Source: an uncultured Flavobacteriales bacterium
Lineage (GTDB): Bacteria > Bacteroidota > Bacteroidia > Flavobacteriales_G > Salibacteraceae
Direction of reading: 5' to 3'
DNA length: 64,000 nt
Assembly (NCBI GenBank): GCA_943788145.1
Contig: CALSPD010000003.1
Coordinates: 1-64,000 of the forward strand
Part shown: positions 35,929-45,449 of the stretch, piece after piece
Layout: each line of letters starts with the position of its first letter
Position numbering within the stretch: the stretch's first letter is position 1
Notes under the pieces: model-generated
What the model was told of the DNA's origin: nothing
Databases searched by the model: none
What the model saw: the letters and a program-made list of their open reading frames with translations, nothing else
Made by a program: the position numbers and the translations under genes

Positions 35929-36975
35929 ATGTACGTAAAGAAGAATTTCAATTTCGCCAGCATATTCATGTTTTCATGGTTCCACATCGTTTGGCTAACC
36001 ATTTGGGCCTTTATAACCGCCTGGTTTTATGGCACTTTTCATTTCGAATGGATGAATATACCATGGCTTCCGCTTTCCATCCTTGGCACAGCGGTGGCGT
36101 TTTACATCGGCTTCAAAAACAATAGTGCCTACGACAGACTTTGGGAAGCACGAAAAATTTGGGGAGGAATCGTAAACAGCAGTCGGATGCTCGGCTCAAA
36201 CGTGCGGGCCTATGTGGGAAACCAATTTCGGGATGACAAGCTTCCTGAATCCGAACTTCAAGCAATTCACAAGAAGATGATTTACCTTCATATAGGCTGG
36301 TTATATACCCTGCGCAGTCAACTCCTTGTTCCAACTCCTTGGGAACATCTAAGGAATCGAGATGGCGACCTTGCCGAATCGTATTATGAAAATCGAAAAA
36401 ACAATTTTGGCATCGGCCTTTTTGACGACCAAGACACCAAAAATGAATTGCATCAATTCCTTCCTAAGGATGAATATGACAAGCTCATCAACCATCAAAA
36501 CTCGGCCACACAGATCTTGGACAAGCAAAGTCAAGAATTAAAAATGCTGCGTGAAAAGAACCTTATCGATGACTTCAGGCACATGGAATTGCAGAAACTC
36601 CTCAATGACTTTTACACGCATCAAGGAAAATGCGAACGCATCAAAAAATTCCCACTCCCGCGTCAATATGCTTCCATGAGCTTTGTTTTCGTTTCCATTT
36701 TCATCATCTTACTTCCTTTTGGCTTGATCCCTGCGTTTCAAGAGTTAAGTCCGCAATGGGGCCATTGGATTTCTATGCCCTTCATGGGATTGATCGGATG
36801 GATTTTTGTCATGATGGAATTGATTGGCGACTACAGCGAAAATCCATTTGAAGGATTGGGAAACGACATTCCTATGCTTTCCATTTGTCGAACCATAGAA
36901 ATAGATCTGTTGGAAATGTTGGGCGAAGAACACATTCCAGACCGCATTAAACCGGTTAACAGCACTTTGATGTAA
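35929..36975 (+). CDS. Bestrophin-type anion channel family protein
   Basis: A 348-residue integral membrane protein. The bestrophin signature is visible: KNFNFASIFMFSWFHIVW at the start, the FHFEWMNIPWLPLSILGTA segment, and NNSAYDRLWEARKIWGGIVNSSR, which is the family's conserved neck region. The C-terminal half has helices YASMSFVFVSIFIILLPFG and WISMPFMGLIGWIFVMMELIGDYSENPFE. Bacterial members form pentameric anion channels. It is a clear orthologue-type match by motif; channel activity here is inferred. Confidence 0.9.
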   Translation: MYVKKNFNFASIFMFSWFHIVWLTIWAFITAWFYGTFHFEWMNIPWLPLSILGTAVAFYIGFKNNSAYDRLWEARKIWGGIVNSSRMLGSNVRAYVGNQFRDDKLPESELQAIHKKMIYLHIGWLYTLRSQLLVPTPWEHLRNRDGDLAESYYENRKNNFGIGLFDDQDTKNELHQFLPKDEYDKLINHQNSATQILDKQSQELKMLREKNLIDDFRHMELQKLLNDFYTHQGKCERIKKFPLPRQYASMSFVFVSIFIILLPFGLIPAFQELSPQWGHWISMPFMGLIGWIFVMMELIGDYSENPFEGLGNDIPMLSICRTIEIDLLEMLGEEHIPDRIKPVNSTLM

Positions 36976-37016
36976 ATCGTTCCAAAAAGCTTGGCCATTT
37001 TTGCCATGTGGAAGCC

Positions 37017-37511
37017 ATGAAAATCCGAAGTGCCGTTTTTGACGATGCTGGTCAGATCACTGAAATCTATAACCATTTCATTCGTGAAACGGTTGTGACC
37101 TTCGAGCTTGTTCCAATTGATGCGTCAACCGTTTGGCAGCGGATTCAAAAAGTTCAAATGCAACACACATGGATTGTATTAGAAGTTGATGGATCGATCA
37201 AGGGATATGCTTATTCCAGCGCATGGAAAGAGCGTGCAGCCTATCGCGACTCGAATGAAATATCCATCTATCTGCATCCAACTGAAACAGGAAAAGGATA
37301 TGGCAAATTGCTCTATCAAGATTTAATTGACCGAGCCAAAAAACTAGGCGTTCATGTCCTGATTGGTGGAATCTCTCTACCAAATGACGCCAGCATAAAA
37401 CTCCATGAAGCGTTTGGATTTAAAAAAGTCGCTCAATTTGAAGAAGTTGGGTTCAAATTCAACCGGTGGATTGATGTCGGCTATTGGCAGCTTATTTTGA
37501 AAGCAGAATGA
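37017..37511 (+). CDS. GNAT acetyltransferase (phosphinothricin-acetyltransferase-like)
   Basis: A 164-residue protein from ATG 37017 (KIRSAVFDDAGQITEIYN; GTG 37008 is an in-frame alternative). The GNAT hallmarks are IVLEVDGSIKGYAYSSAWKERAAYRDSNEISIYL, the CoA loop TGKGYGKLLYQDLIDRA and GGISLPNDASIKLHEAFGFKKVA. These fit the PAT/MddA group, which acetylates phosphinothricin or methionine sulfone/sulfoximine. Its end overlaps the next acetyltransferase gene by four bases (ATGA), so both are translated together. Confidence 0.88.
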   Translation: MKIRSAVFDDAGQITEIYNHFIRETVVTFELVPIDASTVWQRIQKVQMQHTWIVLEVDGSIKGYAYSSAWKERAAYRDSNEISIYLHPTETGKGYGKLLYQDLIDRAKKLGVHVLIGGISLPNDASIKLHEAFGFKKVAQFEEVGFKFNRWIDVGYWQLILKAE

Positions 37512-38014
37512 CTGTTTTCCCTGTTATACAGACTAAACGATTGTTGCTAAGGAAGCTCACGCACAGTGACGTTACTCCCATGATTGAAATTGCCAACTAT
37601 TCGATCAAGAACGCCACTAAAGCGCAAACCTTGGAATTAATCGACAAGGCAAACACGCAGTTCGAATCGGGCGAAGGCATTTCTTGGGGAATGGAATTGG
37701 ATGGTAAAATCATCGGTTCGATTGGCTACTATCGAGGTTTCGCGAATGAAACTGGAGAGATCGGTTATGTCATGTGTGAAGCGTTTAAACGAAAAGGCTA
37801 CATGGCCGAGGCGGCAACGGCTGTAATGAACGTTGGATGGAATAAGCTAAAACTCAAACGCATTACTGCCTACACGGAAATCGATAATTTAGCCTCGGTT
37901 TTATTGCTTGAAAAACTTGGATTTCGCAACACGAACCAAACTTTCAAGCATTACACCATTTTTGAGATGCTTCGAAAAGACGCATCAAAAAAGGATGAAT
38001 CATCTCCGGTTTGA
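37508..38014 (+). CDS. RimJ/RimL-type GNAT acetyltransferase
   Basis: A 168-residue protein from ATG 37508, coupled to the previous gene. Motifs are TKRLLLRKLTHSDVTPMIE at the start, GMELDGKIIGSIGYYRG, ETGEIGYVMCEAFKRKGYMAEAATAVM (the CoA-binding Q/RxxGY form), and ITAYTEIDNLASVLLLEKLGF. This is the ribosomal-protein N-terminal acetyltransferase group, whose members acetylate ribosomal proteins or other amines. Target unknown. Confidence 0.88.
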   Translation: MTVFPVIQTKRLLLRKLTHSDVTPMIEIANYSIKNATKAQTLELIDKANTQFESGEGISWGMELDGKIIGSIGYYRGFANETGEIGYVMCEAFKRKGYMAEAATAVMNVGWNKLKLKRITAYTEIDNLASVLLLEKLGFRNTNQTFKHYTIFEMLRKDASKKDESSPV

Positions 38015-38061
38015 ATTGAATAACTTTAGGCTTTCCCAAAACTGGAATTTTAATCCCCACG

Positions 38062-39360
38062 ATGAGTAAACTACTTTTCACGCTCATTCTTTTGTTGATT
38101 GCTAGCGAATGTGTCCAGGCACAAGTTCACTTTGAAAAGCGCTATGCCAATCACCCTGGCGCTGAAGTCAAAGCACTGCGCCAAACGTTTGACGGAGGAT
38201 ACATCATGGTCGGTGGTGACGCGCAAGAAGCGGCCATCATTCGTACGGATGAATTTGGCGATAGCCTTTGGACAAAAAATTATACCAACCCCGGCCAGTT
38301 TGCTTTCAATTTGGAACAATGTGCTGATAGCGGTTTTATTGTCACTGGTTACGCCTTTTACAATGGGTGTGACGCCTACTTACGAAAGCTAAATCCAGAC
38401 GGAACAGAGGCTTGGTTCCAATATTACGATGGCAGTGGCTGCGAATGGGGGCAAACGTTAAAGCAGCTGCCTGACGGAGGTTTCATTCTAGCTGGGACAG
38501 AAATCACTCGAACGGATTCTGCAGGAAATTTAATATGGACACAAGCAACCTCGACCGGAAATCAAGCCATGAGCATGGTCATTACCAGCGATGGTAATTT
38601 GGTCTATTCAAGCACAAGTGCCAGCACTGCAAGTGGCGCTTGGCTGACCAAAATGGATTTTGATGGCAATGAAATATGGACCAAACACTACACTGACCTT
38701 TACTTTTATAACAACAGCGACAACAACATCACTGAAACCAGCGATGGCGAATTCATTTTAGTCGGAAGAAATGTTTCCGTCCCATCAGGTCTGATTAAAA
38801 AGGTCAGTAGCAATGGCACTTTGGTTTGGACAAAGAATTTATCAACGGAAACACTAGCTTCTACCATGTCTGTCATCGAATCGGACAGCGGTGGCTACCT
38901 TGCTTGTGGTTTTTTTGTGGACAGCGTTGGAGTCCACGCCTATTTACATCGGATGGACGAAAGTGGAAATCCAGTTTGGGATAAAGGCTATGATGACGCT
39001 TCGTTTCAATCGTTGGTTCAGTGCAAAGACGGAGGCTACGCAGCCGCAGGTTATAAAGAAAGCTCTAGCGGGAAGAGGAAGTTCTTTTTGATAAAAATTA
39101 GAGGTCAATACCCGTTAAACACCTTCGAAAATCACGAAACCATTGGTTTATCGCTTGTCATTTCCCCCATTCCTTCTTCGGGAAACATCCACTTGGAAGA
39201 TTGCGCCTGTTTTGGTTCTGCAGCTGATGTATACGACATCAATGGTCAGTTGATTCACAGCAGCATATTGGCCCCTGACATGGATTTAAGCTTTCTTAAA
39301 ACTGGTTTGTTTTTGCTCAACACTATTTGTGGGCAAGCTCGATTTATGATCCTGAAATAG
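38062..39360 (+). CDS. T9SS-secreted beta-propeller-type protein
   Basis: A 432-residue exported protein with signal peptide ending near CVQAQ. It consists of repeated blocks of about 45-50 residues, each containing a 'GGYI/GFIL' strand followed by W-x-K (TFDGGYIMVGG ... DSLWTKNY, ADSGFIVTGY ... EAWFQYY, PDGGFILAGTE, SDSGGYLACGF, KDGGYAAAGY), which predict a five- to six-bladed propeller. The last 80 residues (ISPIPSSGNIHLEDC ... YDINGQLIHSS) are a type A T9SS sorting domain, less canonical than usual because the typical YPNP is SPIP. Surface or secreted location is predicted; the ligand is unknown. Confidence 0.8.
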   Translation: MSKLLFTLILLLIASECVQAQVHFEKRYANHPGAEVKALRQTFDGGYIMVGGDAQEAAIIRTDEFGDSLWTKNYTNPGQFAFNLEQCADSGFIVTGYAFYNGCDAYLRKLNPDGTEAWFQYYDGSGCEWGQTLKQLPDGGFILAGTEITRTDSAGNLIWTQATSTGNQAMSMVITSDGNLVYSSTSASTASGAWLTKMDFDGNEIWTKHYTDLYFYNNSDNNITETSDGEFILVGRNVSVPSGLIKKVSSNGTLVWTKNLSTETLASTMSVIESDSGGYLACGFFVDSVGVHAYLHRMDESGNPVWDKGYDDASFQSLVQCKDGGYAAAGYKESSSGKRKFFLIKIRGQYPLNTFENHETIGLSLVISPIPSSGNIHLEDCACFGSAADVYDINGQLIHSSILAPDMDLSFLKTGLFLLNTICGQARFMILK

Positions 39361-39470
39361 TTTCGTGGAAGTGTGTGGCCTCTAGTTCACGTTCTTCCCA
39401 GGGCCTTTAATTGCTGTTTTCTGATCCTTTAACAGACAGATTCCTTCATTCCCGTTCATATTTGCATCCA

Positions 39471-40820
39471 ATGAAACCGCATATAATCATTTGGATTTCT
39501 GCTATCTCGTTACTCTCTTGTTCGGAGAGCAAACCCACTAAACCCGCTGTTCCTGATCCATTGACGGCTCAGATCAACGCCTATTTATTGGCGCATGTGA
39601 ACAACGCAAAGTTTAACGGAAGCGTTTTCTTGGCAAAAGGCGATTCGATCCTTTATCATCAACACTACGGGTTGGCAGACAGAGCAAATGAAATCGCCAT
39701 TTCCGATTCCACAAAGTTCCTGATTGGATCCATCACAAAACCTTTTACAGCAATGGCAATCTTGCTTTTAGAACAAGATGGCGCCTTATCATTGAACGAT
39801 CCACTGTCTAAGTATTTTCCAGATTTTCCAATTGCAGACAGCGTAACCATCGAGCAGCTTTTGACACATACATCAGGCATTCGAGATTACCATGATTTCC
39901 CCGACTGGCCAGAGCGAAGTCAATCCGATATTATTCCGATGGATGTTATTGAACAAGTAAAAACCGATCCATATCGCTTTCCTCCTGGCACTTCTTTTCG
40001 CTATTCAAACACGGGATATATATTACTCGGCCTCATCATTGAGCAAGTCAGTAAATCATCATTCGATGCCTACCTAAATAAAGCGATCATTGCTCCATTG
40101 GGTCTAAAAAATACGGGAGTCATCACAAATGAATGGTCTCCTGAAAACCTGGCAAAAGGGTATTCTACTTCTCCACGAGAAACAACACCGGCTGCATACA
40201 TAAACTACAATCAGCCTTACAGTTCAGGTAACATGTTTGCTACTTGCCAAGACCTCAAAACCTTTACGCTTGCCGTGATGCATAGCGATTTACTGCCAGC
40301 AGAAAAGACAGCTGAAGTGTTTTCAAACAACGCTGGTTATTACGGTTATGATTGGGGAATCAGAGACTTTGACGGAATAAAAGCATACGGTCACCACGGA
40401 GGAATGAATGGATATTGGGGCTCAATTACTTTTATTCCTGAAAGTGAAACCTTCCTTTGTTTTCTGACGAACGATGACAACACCCCAAAATACACCATAA
40501 ATAAGGCCCTTGTTGATATGCTTAAAGGCTCTGAAGCGGAAATACCCAAGCCATATGATTGGCGGGCCATCGATAACGACACCAAGGAGGAAGTCATCGG
40601 TCACTACCTTGTTAAAGCAGGAGACACACTAACCGTTTTCGAAGAAAGCGATCAACTTTTCATGAAGGAAACGGGTCAGTTGGCCTACGAATTATTCCAA
40701 GTTGGCGAAAATCGATTTGTCATGACGATGCAGGAATTTGATGTTAGTTTCGGCAACGACACCGTTCGATTCAATGGAATGGTGAATTTGAAGGCACCAC
40801 GAATCAAAACCGACTATTAA
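39471..40820 (+). CDS. Serine beta-lactamase-family hydrolase (lipoprotein)
   Basis: A 449-residue protein starting at ATG 39471 with a lipobox LLSC near residue 17, so it is lipid-anchored. The class C/esterase fold shows the SxxK catalytic motif (S87-I-T-K90 in LIGSITKPF), the YxN motif in FRYSNTGYILLG and the KTG-equivalent HHGG in KAYGHHGGMNGY. These are the three hallmarks of penicillin-binding-protein-like hydrolases, which act on peptides, esters or cell-wall fragments. No resistance role is implied. The C-terminal 100 residues form a separate small beta domain (YLVKAGDTLTVFEESDQLF). Confidence 0.9.
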   Translation: MKPHIIIWISAISLLSCSESKPTKPAVPDPLTAQINAYLLAHVNNAKFNGSVFLAKGDSILYHQHYGLADRANEIAISDSTKFLIGSITKPFTAMAILLLEQDGALSLNDPLSKYFPDFPIADSVTIEQLLTHTSGIRDYHDFPDWPERSQSDIIPMDVIEQVKTDPYRFPPGTSFRYSNTGYILLGLIIEQVSKSSFDAYLNKAIIAPLGLKNTGVITNEWSPENLAKGYSTSPRETTPAAYINYNQPYSSGNMFATCQDLKTFTLAVMHSDLLPAEKTAEVFSNNAGYYGYDWGIRDFDGIKAYGHHGGMNGYWGSITFIPESETFLCFLTNDDNTPKYTINKALVDMLKGSEAEIPKPYDWRAIDNDTKEEVIGHYLVKAGDTLTVFEESDQLFMKETGQLAYELFQVGENRFVMTMQEFDVSFGNDTVRFNGMVNLKAPRIKTDY

Positions 40821-40832
40821 GCCCAATCTCAA

Positions 40833-41069
40833 TTGAAAGAAACCGTTAAGCATTTTCCTTTTTACCTAGCTAAACCCGCACAAAGGATATTGGCTCAACA
40901 AGGCATTACCGAATTGTATGACCTCTGTCGTTTCACGAAGGCAGAGATAAAAAACCTGCATGGCATAGGTCCTGACGCTATGGTGAAAATTAAAAACGAT
41001 TTATTCGAACGGTCGTTAAAATTCAAAGCCGATCCAGAAGCGTATCAGCGCTGGATAAAGGAAACATGA
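40833..41069 (+). CDS. Small helix-hairpin-helix protein (RNA polymerase alpha-CTD-like)
   Basis: A 78-residue protein starting at TTG 40833. It is built around a helix-hairpin-helix: AKPAQRILAQQGITELYDLCRF then TKAEIKNLHGIGPDAMVKIKNDL, where HGIGP is the hairpin that contacts DNA backbone. This is the fold of the RNA polymerase alpha-subunit C-terminal domain. It follows the hydrolase gene by 12 bases, so it may be cotranscribed. Role unknown, probably nucleic-acid binding. Confidence 0.8.
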   Translation: MKETVKHFPFYLAKPAQRILAQQGITELYDLCRFTKAEIKNLHGIGPDAMVKIKNDLFERSLKFKADPEAYQRWIKET

Positions 41070-41118
41070 AAGTATAAACAAGGGCATTTGATCATATAAT
41101 GCGCATTCCGCAGCCTGA

Positions 41119-42561
41119 TTAATGTGCAACGAAAAGAGCGAAATGCTCCATTTTATTCTCCCATGCGCAAGTCACTTGGTAAAATCCACTTGAAAACTTG
41201 GACACGTCAATTAAGGTTAAACCGTGTGTTTGACTTAATTTACTCGGCAATACCCTACCTTGCATGTCGCGTATTACAATTAAAAGATCCTCTATTTCAT
41301 TTGGATACGAAACCGTCACCTGGTCTTGTGCTGGATTTGGATAAATGAAAATGGAATGAAGTTTAGGAAATTCAGCTAAACCGGTTAAAACCGGTGTGTA
41401 TTTAACCATATACACTCTGCTCGTCCAATTATCACCCCTTACACCCATGGTTACAAAATCACCATCACTCGATTTTATCGTTCGAATGGCGTTATGCGTA
41501 GGCGTTGTATTGGTGTCTGAATTGAACAACATATGGTCGTAGTGGTTCTGATAAACGCCTTGTTCATTAAAATAAACAACCGATGCGGTGGAAAGGTGGC
41601 CAATCGGACCAGAAGGTGGAAAGCCTTCGCAGTTAACTACTAAACTGGCATCGATCAAATCAGCATTGGCGGCAAAATGATGCGATTTATCAGTTATAAT
41701 ATCCAAACTATCCCCATCCAGATTAGTTTTCAAAATCATCAACCGTGCTGATGTGAGACCTGTAGATATTTCGATATTTCTAGTTCCCACCATTAAAACT
41801 TCGTTATTGCTCGATATAACTATATCCTCGGCACGAATTTGTTGATCGTGTACTCCGAAGGTATCGACATCCAATAATTTCCCGGAGAGGCCAGATTTTA
41901 CTAAGTAAGAATGATGGTCGGCACCATTAATTTTTCGAGCCGAGAAATAAAGAACTGTGTCAACTAACTCGACACCCGTGAATTGTGCGTTTGGAGAAAC
42001 TGCAGACCAATCTACTGTTTGATTGGTTGACGACCATTGAATATTGAGATCTTCATCGAAAGAATAAACGGTTCCAGCCGTTGAAGTATTCCTCACCAGA
42101 GCAATAAATCCGCCATTTGGTCGAGCAACAGCATCTGTAATTACAAACTCAATTCCCGAGCTTCCTATAGTAGTATGGGCTGTTCTAATCGTATCACCAT
42201 TTTGATCCAATTCCCACAACGAAACAAAAACACCTGGACCGAATGATATACCAAGCACGCAGAGGTTTCCATCGCTATTGTAAATAAATATATCTCCCCG
42301 GTTCTCAATATTTGAGGATCGGTGATAATGTTTTACCCAACTCGAATCTAAATCTTCAGTGACTTTCAATAGAAACATGGATTTCTCATTATTTAAATTT
42401 TTTCCGCCACCTGTTATGAAAAAGCCATCATCGCTAGCCTTTATCATGTCATAAGGTGTACTTATTTGATTTAAAGAGGTTTTGAAAATACGCTCTACTT
42501 TGACTTGGGCGAAACCCGAAATAGTCAGGAGCATGACGCTCAAAAAAATAATCGTTTTCAT
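41119..42561 (-). CDS. T9SS-secreted beta-propeller-type protein
   Basis: A 480-residue exported protein with signal peptide ending near SGFAQ. Repeats such as ASDDGFFITGGG, NSDGNLCVLGIS, RPNGGFIALVRN and SSNNEVLMVGTRN resemble the propeller-like blocks of the T9SS protein at 38062, though the two are not close copies. The C-terminus (IFIYPNPAQDQVTVSY ... FSSGFYQVTC) is a type A T9SS sorting domain. It converges with the small helix-hairpin-helix gene. Function at the surface is unknown. Confidence 0.82.
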   Translation of the reverse strand: MKTIIFLSVMLLTISGFAQVKVERIFKTSLNQISTPYDMIKASDDGFFITGGGKNLNNEKSMFLLKVTEDLDSSWVKHYHRSSNIENRGDIFIYNSDGNLCVLGISFGPGVFVSLWELDQNGDTIRTAHTTIGSSGIEFVITDAVARPNGGFIALVRNTSTAGTVYSFDEDLNIQWSSTNQTVDWSAVSPNAQFTGVELVDTVLYFSARKINGADHHSYLVKSGLSGKLLDVDTFGVHDQQIRAEDIVISSNNEVLMVGTRNIEISTGLTSARLMILKTNLDGDSLDIITDKSHHFAANADLIDASLVVNCEGFPPSGPIGHLSTASVVYFNEQGVYQNHYDHMLFNSDTNTTPTHNAIRTIKSSDGDFVTMGVRGDNWTSRVYMVKYTPVLTGLAEFPKLHSIFIYPNPAQDQVTVSYPNEIEDLLIVIRDMQGRVLPSKLSQTHGLTLIDVSKFSSGFYQVTCAWENKMEHFALFVAH

Positions 42562-42862
42562 GGTTTGTGGTTTTACATCAAATCTACACCTGAATCAACC
42601 CATTGAAAATAAGGTAATTGACGTATTTTTAAAAACCTAAACCGCTTGATTTATTTAAGCAATGCAGACAATAGCTCCAATATCCTCGCATTCACCTTAA
42701 CCTCATCCAAACCACGCATATCAACAAGCGTCTTCCCTCGGAATCACATTCGGAAATTCGACCATATTTTATTTCATTTATTATTTGCATATTTTTGTTT
42801 TTCAATACTTTACACTGAATTAAACGATCGGAATAACAATCGGAATAAATTAAGCTAAAACC
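42562..42862 (+). promoter_or_regulatory. Fic upstream region with -7-like box and a 12-bp-spaced repeat
   Basis: No coding frame is seen in these 301 bases. TATTTTTG at 42790-42797 fits the -7 consensus. ATCGGAATAA occurs twice, at 42827-42836 and 42839-42848, with a 12-bp period, just before the Fic start. The repeats may be an operator in the 5' leader. Also holds the divergent promoter of the T9SS gene on the other strand. Confidence 0.4.
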
Positions 42863-44119
42863 GTGGCATTCCCAACTGAACTTTATCGACTTCCAAGCGC
42901 TATGGAACCGCTTTATCCTGTGGATGAATCGGGCGAATTAGAAGAATTAGCGACAACACTAATTCGGTCGGCTGGAGCGCTATCCAATGCCAGCAATCCG
43001 ATAATACGAAATGCGGTTGCCGGCTTAATTCGCCCAATGAACAGCTATTATTCCAACCTTCTAGAAGGGCACGATACGCATCCACTAGACATTGAAAAAG
43101 CGTTGAAAAGTGACTTCTCGAACGATAAAAGAAGACGTGACTTGCAGTTGGAAGCGAAAGCCCATATTAACCTTCATGAGGCAGTTACCCTTGAATGGAA
43201 AAGCAATAAACTAATTCATTCCAGTCCCTACTCAACTCATTATATTCTTGGCCTTCATGAGCGATTCTATGCACATCTGCCTACTGATTTTTTAACGGTC
43301 ATAAGTCAAGAAGGTGAGGAAAAGCAAGTTTGTCCAGGTAAAATTCGCTCTGAAGAAGTAAGGGTTTCTAACCACATTGCACCAGCAGCGCAAGCTGTTC
43401 CCGACTTTTTAGATCGATTTGAAAGCGGTTATGCCCCATCACATGTATCGAATAAACAAACGATTAAAAGAATAATAAACATTGGCGCAGCGCATCACCG
43501 TCTCTCGTGGATCCACCCTTTTCTTGATGGAAATGGACGAGTCGTTAGGCTTTTTTCAGACGCATGTTTTATGTTCGATGATTTGGATGCTTCTGGAATT
43601 TGGTCCATTTCAAGGGGATTAGCAAGAAACAATACCGAGTACTATGAACGACTGTCCAACGCTGACATGAAGCGCCATGGCGACCACGATGGTCGGGGGA
43701 ATTTATCGAACAAAATGCTCGTTGAATTCTGTCGATTCTTTCTGACAACGGCCATAGATCAAATCCAATTCATGCACAACAGCTTGGAAATGGACAAAAT
43801 GACTGACCGAGTCAAAGCTTTTGTCAATCAGATGATCGTCTATAAAGGTTGGCGATCGGAAACAACTTTTTTACTTACTGACATATTTGTTAAAGGAAAA
43901 ATATCCAAAACGGATGCAATGCGCCTTACCAACTTATCTGATAAAACATTGAAATTGATCACCGATGTGTTGACGACAGAAGAATTGATTCAACCCATTA
44001 AGGAAGGCAAGGAAATGACTTTCCACGCTCGTTTCCCAGTCAAATACTCCCCTTTATTGTTTCCAAATTTGTACCCAAGCTCCAAAGAAGCTGATCTATT
44101 AAACCATGTTTTCGCCTAA
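42863..44119 (+). CDS. Fic family protein, class II (self-inhibited)
   Basis: A 418-residue protein. The Fic catalytic motif HPFLDGNGRVVR is present (H218 is the general base), so it can add AMP from ATP to a protein hydroxyl. A short inhibitory motif SNLLEG (S64-x3-E68-G69), the S/T-xxx-E-G/N form, lies on a helix before the Fic core; in class II Fic proteins this blocks the active site from within. A C-terminal winged-helix-like region (KTDAMRLTNLSDKTLKLITDVL) follows. The start is GTG 42863; ATG 42902 is an alternative. Its 3' end overlaps the convergent kynurenine gene. Target protein unknown; no separate antitoxin is seen. Confidence 0.9.
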   Translation: MAFPTELYRLPSAMEPLYPVDESGELEELATTLIRSAGALSNASNPIIRNAVAGLIRPMNSYYSNLLEGHDTHPLDIEKALKSDFSNDKRRRDLQLEAKAHINLHEAVTLEWKSNKLIHSSPYSTHYILGLHERFYAHLPTDFLTVISQEGEEKQVCPGKIRSEEVRVSNHIAPAAQAVPDFLDRFESGYAPSHVSNKQTIKRIINIGAAHHRLSWIHPFLDGNGRVVRLFSDACFMFDDLDASGIWSISRGLARNNTEYYERLSNADMKRHGDHDGRGNLSNKMLVEFCRFFLTTAIDQIQFMHNSLEMDKMTDRVKAFVNQMIVYKGWRSETTFLLTDIFVKGKISKTDAMRLTNLSDKTLKLITDVLTTEELIQPIKEGKEMTFHARFPVKYSPLLFPNLYPSSKEADLLNHVFA

Positions 44120-45448
44120 CAGCTCATTCATCTTCTCCTCCACGTCATTCGAATCCCACTTCGCTTCGATGCCTTCCATGGCCATCACTTCATCCATGAT
44201 TTTTTGTTGGCGCTGGCCTTCCTTCCAAGCTACGCTGTAGCGGATATCGCTGAATGTAGTCATGCTGTACAGCGGCATCCATTTGTCGGGATATTTTGCA
44301 GCAAAGCGCGCTTCAATTTTCTTTTGTAACAGGAATTTTGGATCGGCCACAAAGTCGCGCATGACGTGGTAATTGTGCAGACTTAAATCTTGAAGACCAT
44401 CACCATCGGGCTTGCGCGTCCGGCTGTATTCCTCAAAGATTTTGTCCCAATCGTGGTTGTGCTTCAACATTAAGTCGTTCATGACGGTGCAGTCTTCAAA
44501 TCCGGCATTCATACCTTGACCATAAAACGGTACAGTAGCATGCGCAGCATCGCCCATCAGAGCTGTTTTCCCGTGATGCCAAGGATAACATCGTGTGATG
44601 GCCAAAGAAGCTAGAGGATGGTCCTCCCATGCATCGGCAATATTGGGCATCATGGTATAAAAGTCAGGGAAGGTTGTTTTAAAGAAGTTGTCGATAGCTT
44701 CTTTTGACGTTAATTTCTCAAAACTGTTTTCACCTTCAAAAGGCATAAAAAGTGTGCAGGTAAAGGAACCATCTTCATTCGGTAGTGCTATCATCATAAA
44801 CCGCCCTCTAGGCCAGATATGCAGCGCGTTTTTCTCCAACTTATAGCTGCAGTCAGCATTCGCTGGAAGCAAAATTTCTCGGTAACCATCCTCGATATAG
44901 GTTTGGCTATAATTAAATCGATCGAGCTTCTGCATGGAATTGTAACGAATGGCAGAAAATGCTCCATCGCAGGCGAAAATCAAATCACTTTTTACTTCAA
45001 AATGCTCGTGGGTTTCGTTGTTTTCAAAATAGCAAATGCCGTTTTTCATATCCGCCTCCAAGCACTTGGTGTTGTAAGTGATTTTGGCATGACCAACTTG
45101 CTCGGCTATGTCCATCATGCGCGCATTAACTCCTCCACGAGACACTGAATTGATGGCTTGCCCTTCTTTGCCATAAGGCTGATAGGTTAAATTGCCTTCC
45201 ATATCATGCATGATTCGACCGGGCATGGGAATAGCAATCTCTTTGATCAAATGATCTACTCCAGCGCCTTTCAACGCTTTCCAACCTCTGTCGCTCAACG
45301 CAAGGTTGATCGATTTTCCAGCAGAAATTTCCGCTTTCCGAATATCCGTTCTGCGTTCAAAAATTTGAACTTTATACCCAGCTTTACTCAGGTAAACCGC
45401 CCAAAGCGATCCAACCAATCCTGCTCCTACTATCGTTACTTCTTTCAT
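44099..45448 (-). CDS. kmo: Kynurenine 3-monooxygenase
   Basis: A 449-residue FAD-dependent hydroxylase, start ATG 45448. The Rossmann FAD motif is VTIVGAGLVGSLWAVYLSK, then the conserved ISAGKSINLALSDRGW block and the second flavin motif TALMGDAAHATVPFYGQGMNAGFEDC. These match kynurenine monooxygenase, which converts L-kynurenine to 3-hydroxykynurenine with NADPH and O2. The end has helices for membrane association in eukaryotes; here it is soluble-like (LLGENMV). It is the last gene of the operon kynU - membrane protein - kmo, one base after the stop of the preceding gene. Confidence 0.93.
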   Translation of the reverse strand: MKEVTIVGAGLVGSLWAVYLSKAGYKVQIFERRTDIRKAEISAGKSINLALSDRGWKALKGAGVDHLIKEIAIPMPGRIMHDMEGNLTYQPYGKEGQAINSVSRGGVNARMMDIAEQVGHAKITYNTKCLEADMKNGICYFENNETHEHFEVKSDLIFACDGAFSAIRYNSMQKLDRFNYSQTYIEDGYREILLPANADCSYKLEKNALHIWPRGRFMMIALPNEDGSFTCTLFMPFEGENSFEKLTSKEAIDNFFKTTFPDFYTMMPNIADAWEDHPLASLAITRCYPWHHGKTALMGDAAHATVPFYGQGMNAGFEDCTVMNDLMLKHNHDWDKIFEEYSRTRKPDGDGLQDLSLHNYHVMRDFVADPKFLLQKKIEARFAAKYPDKWMPLYSMTTFSDIRYSVAWKEGQRQQKIMDEVMAMEGIEAKWDSNDVEEKMNELLGENMV

Positions 45449-45449
45449 A

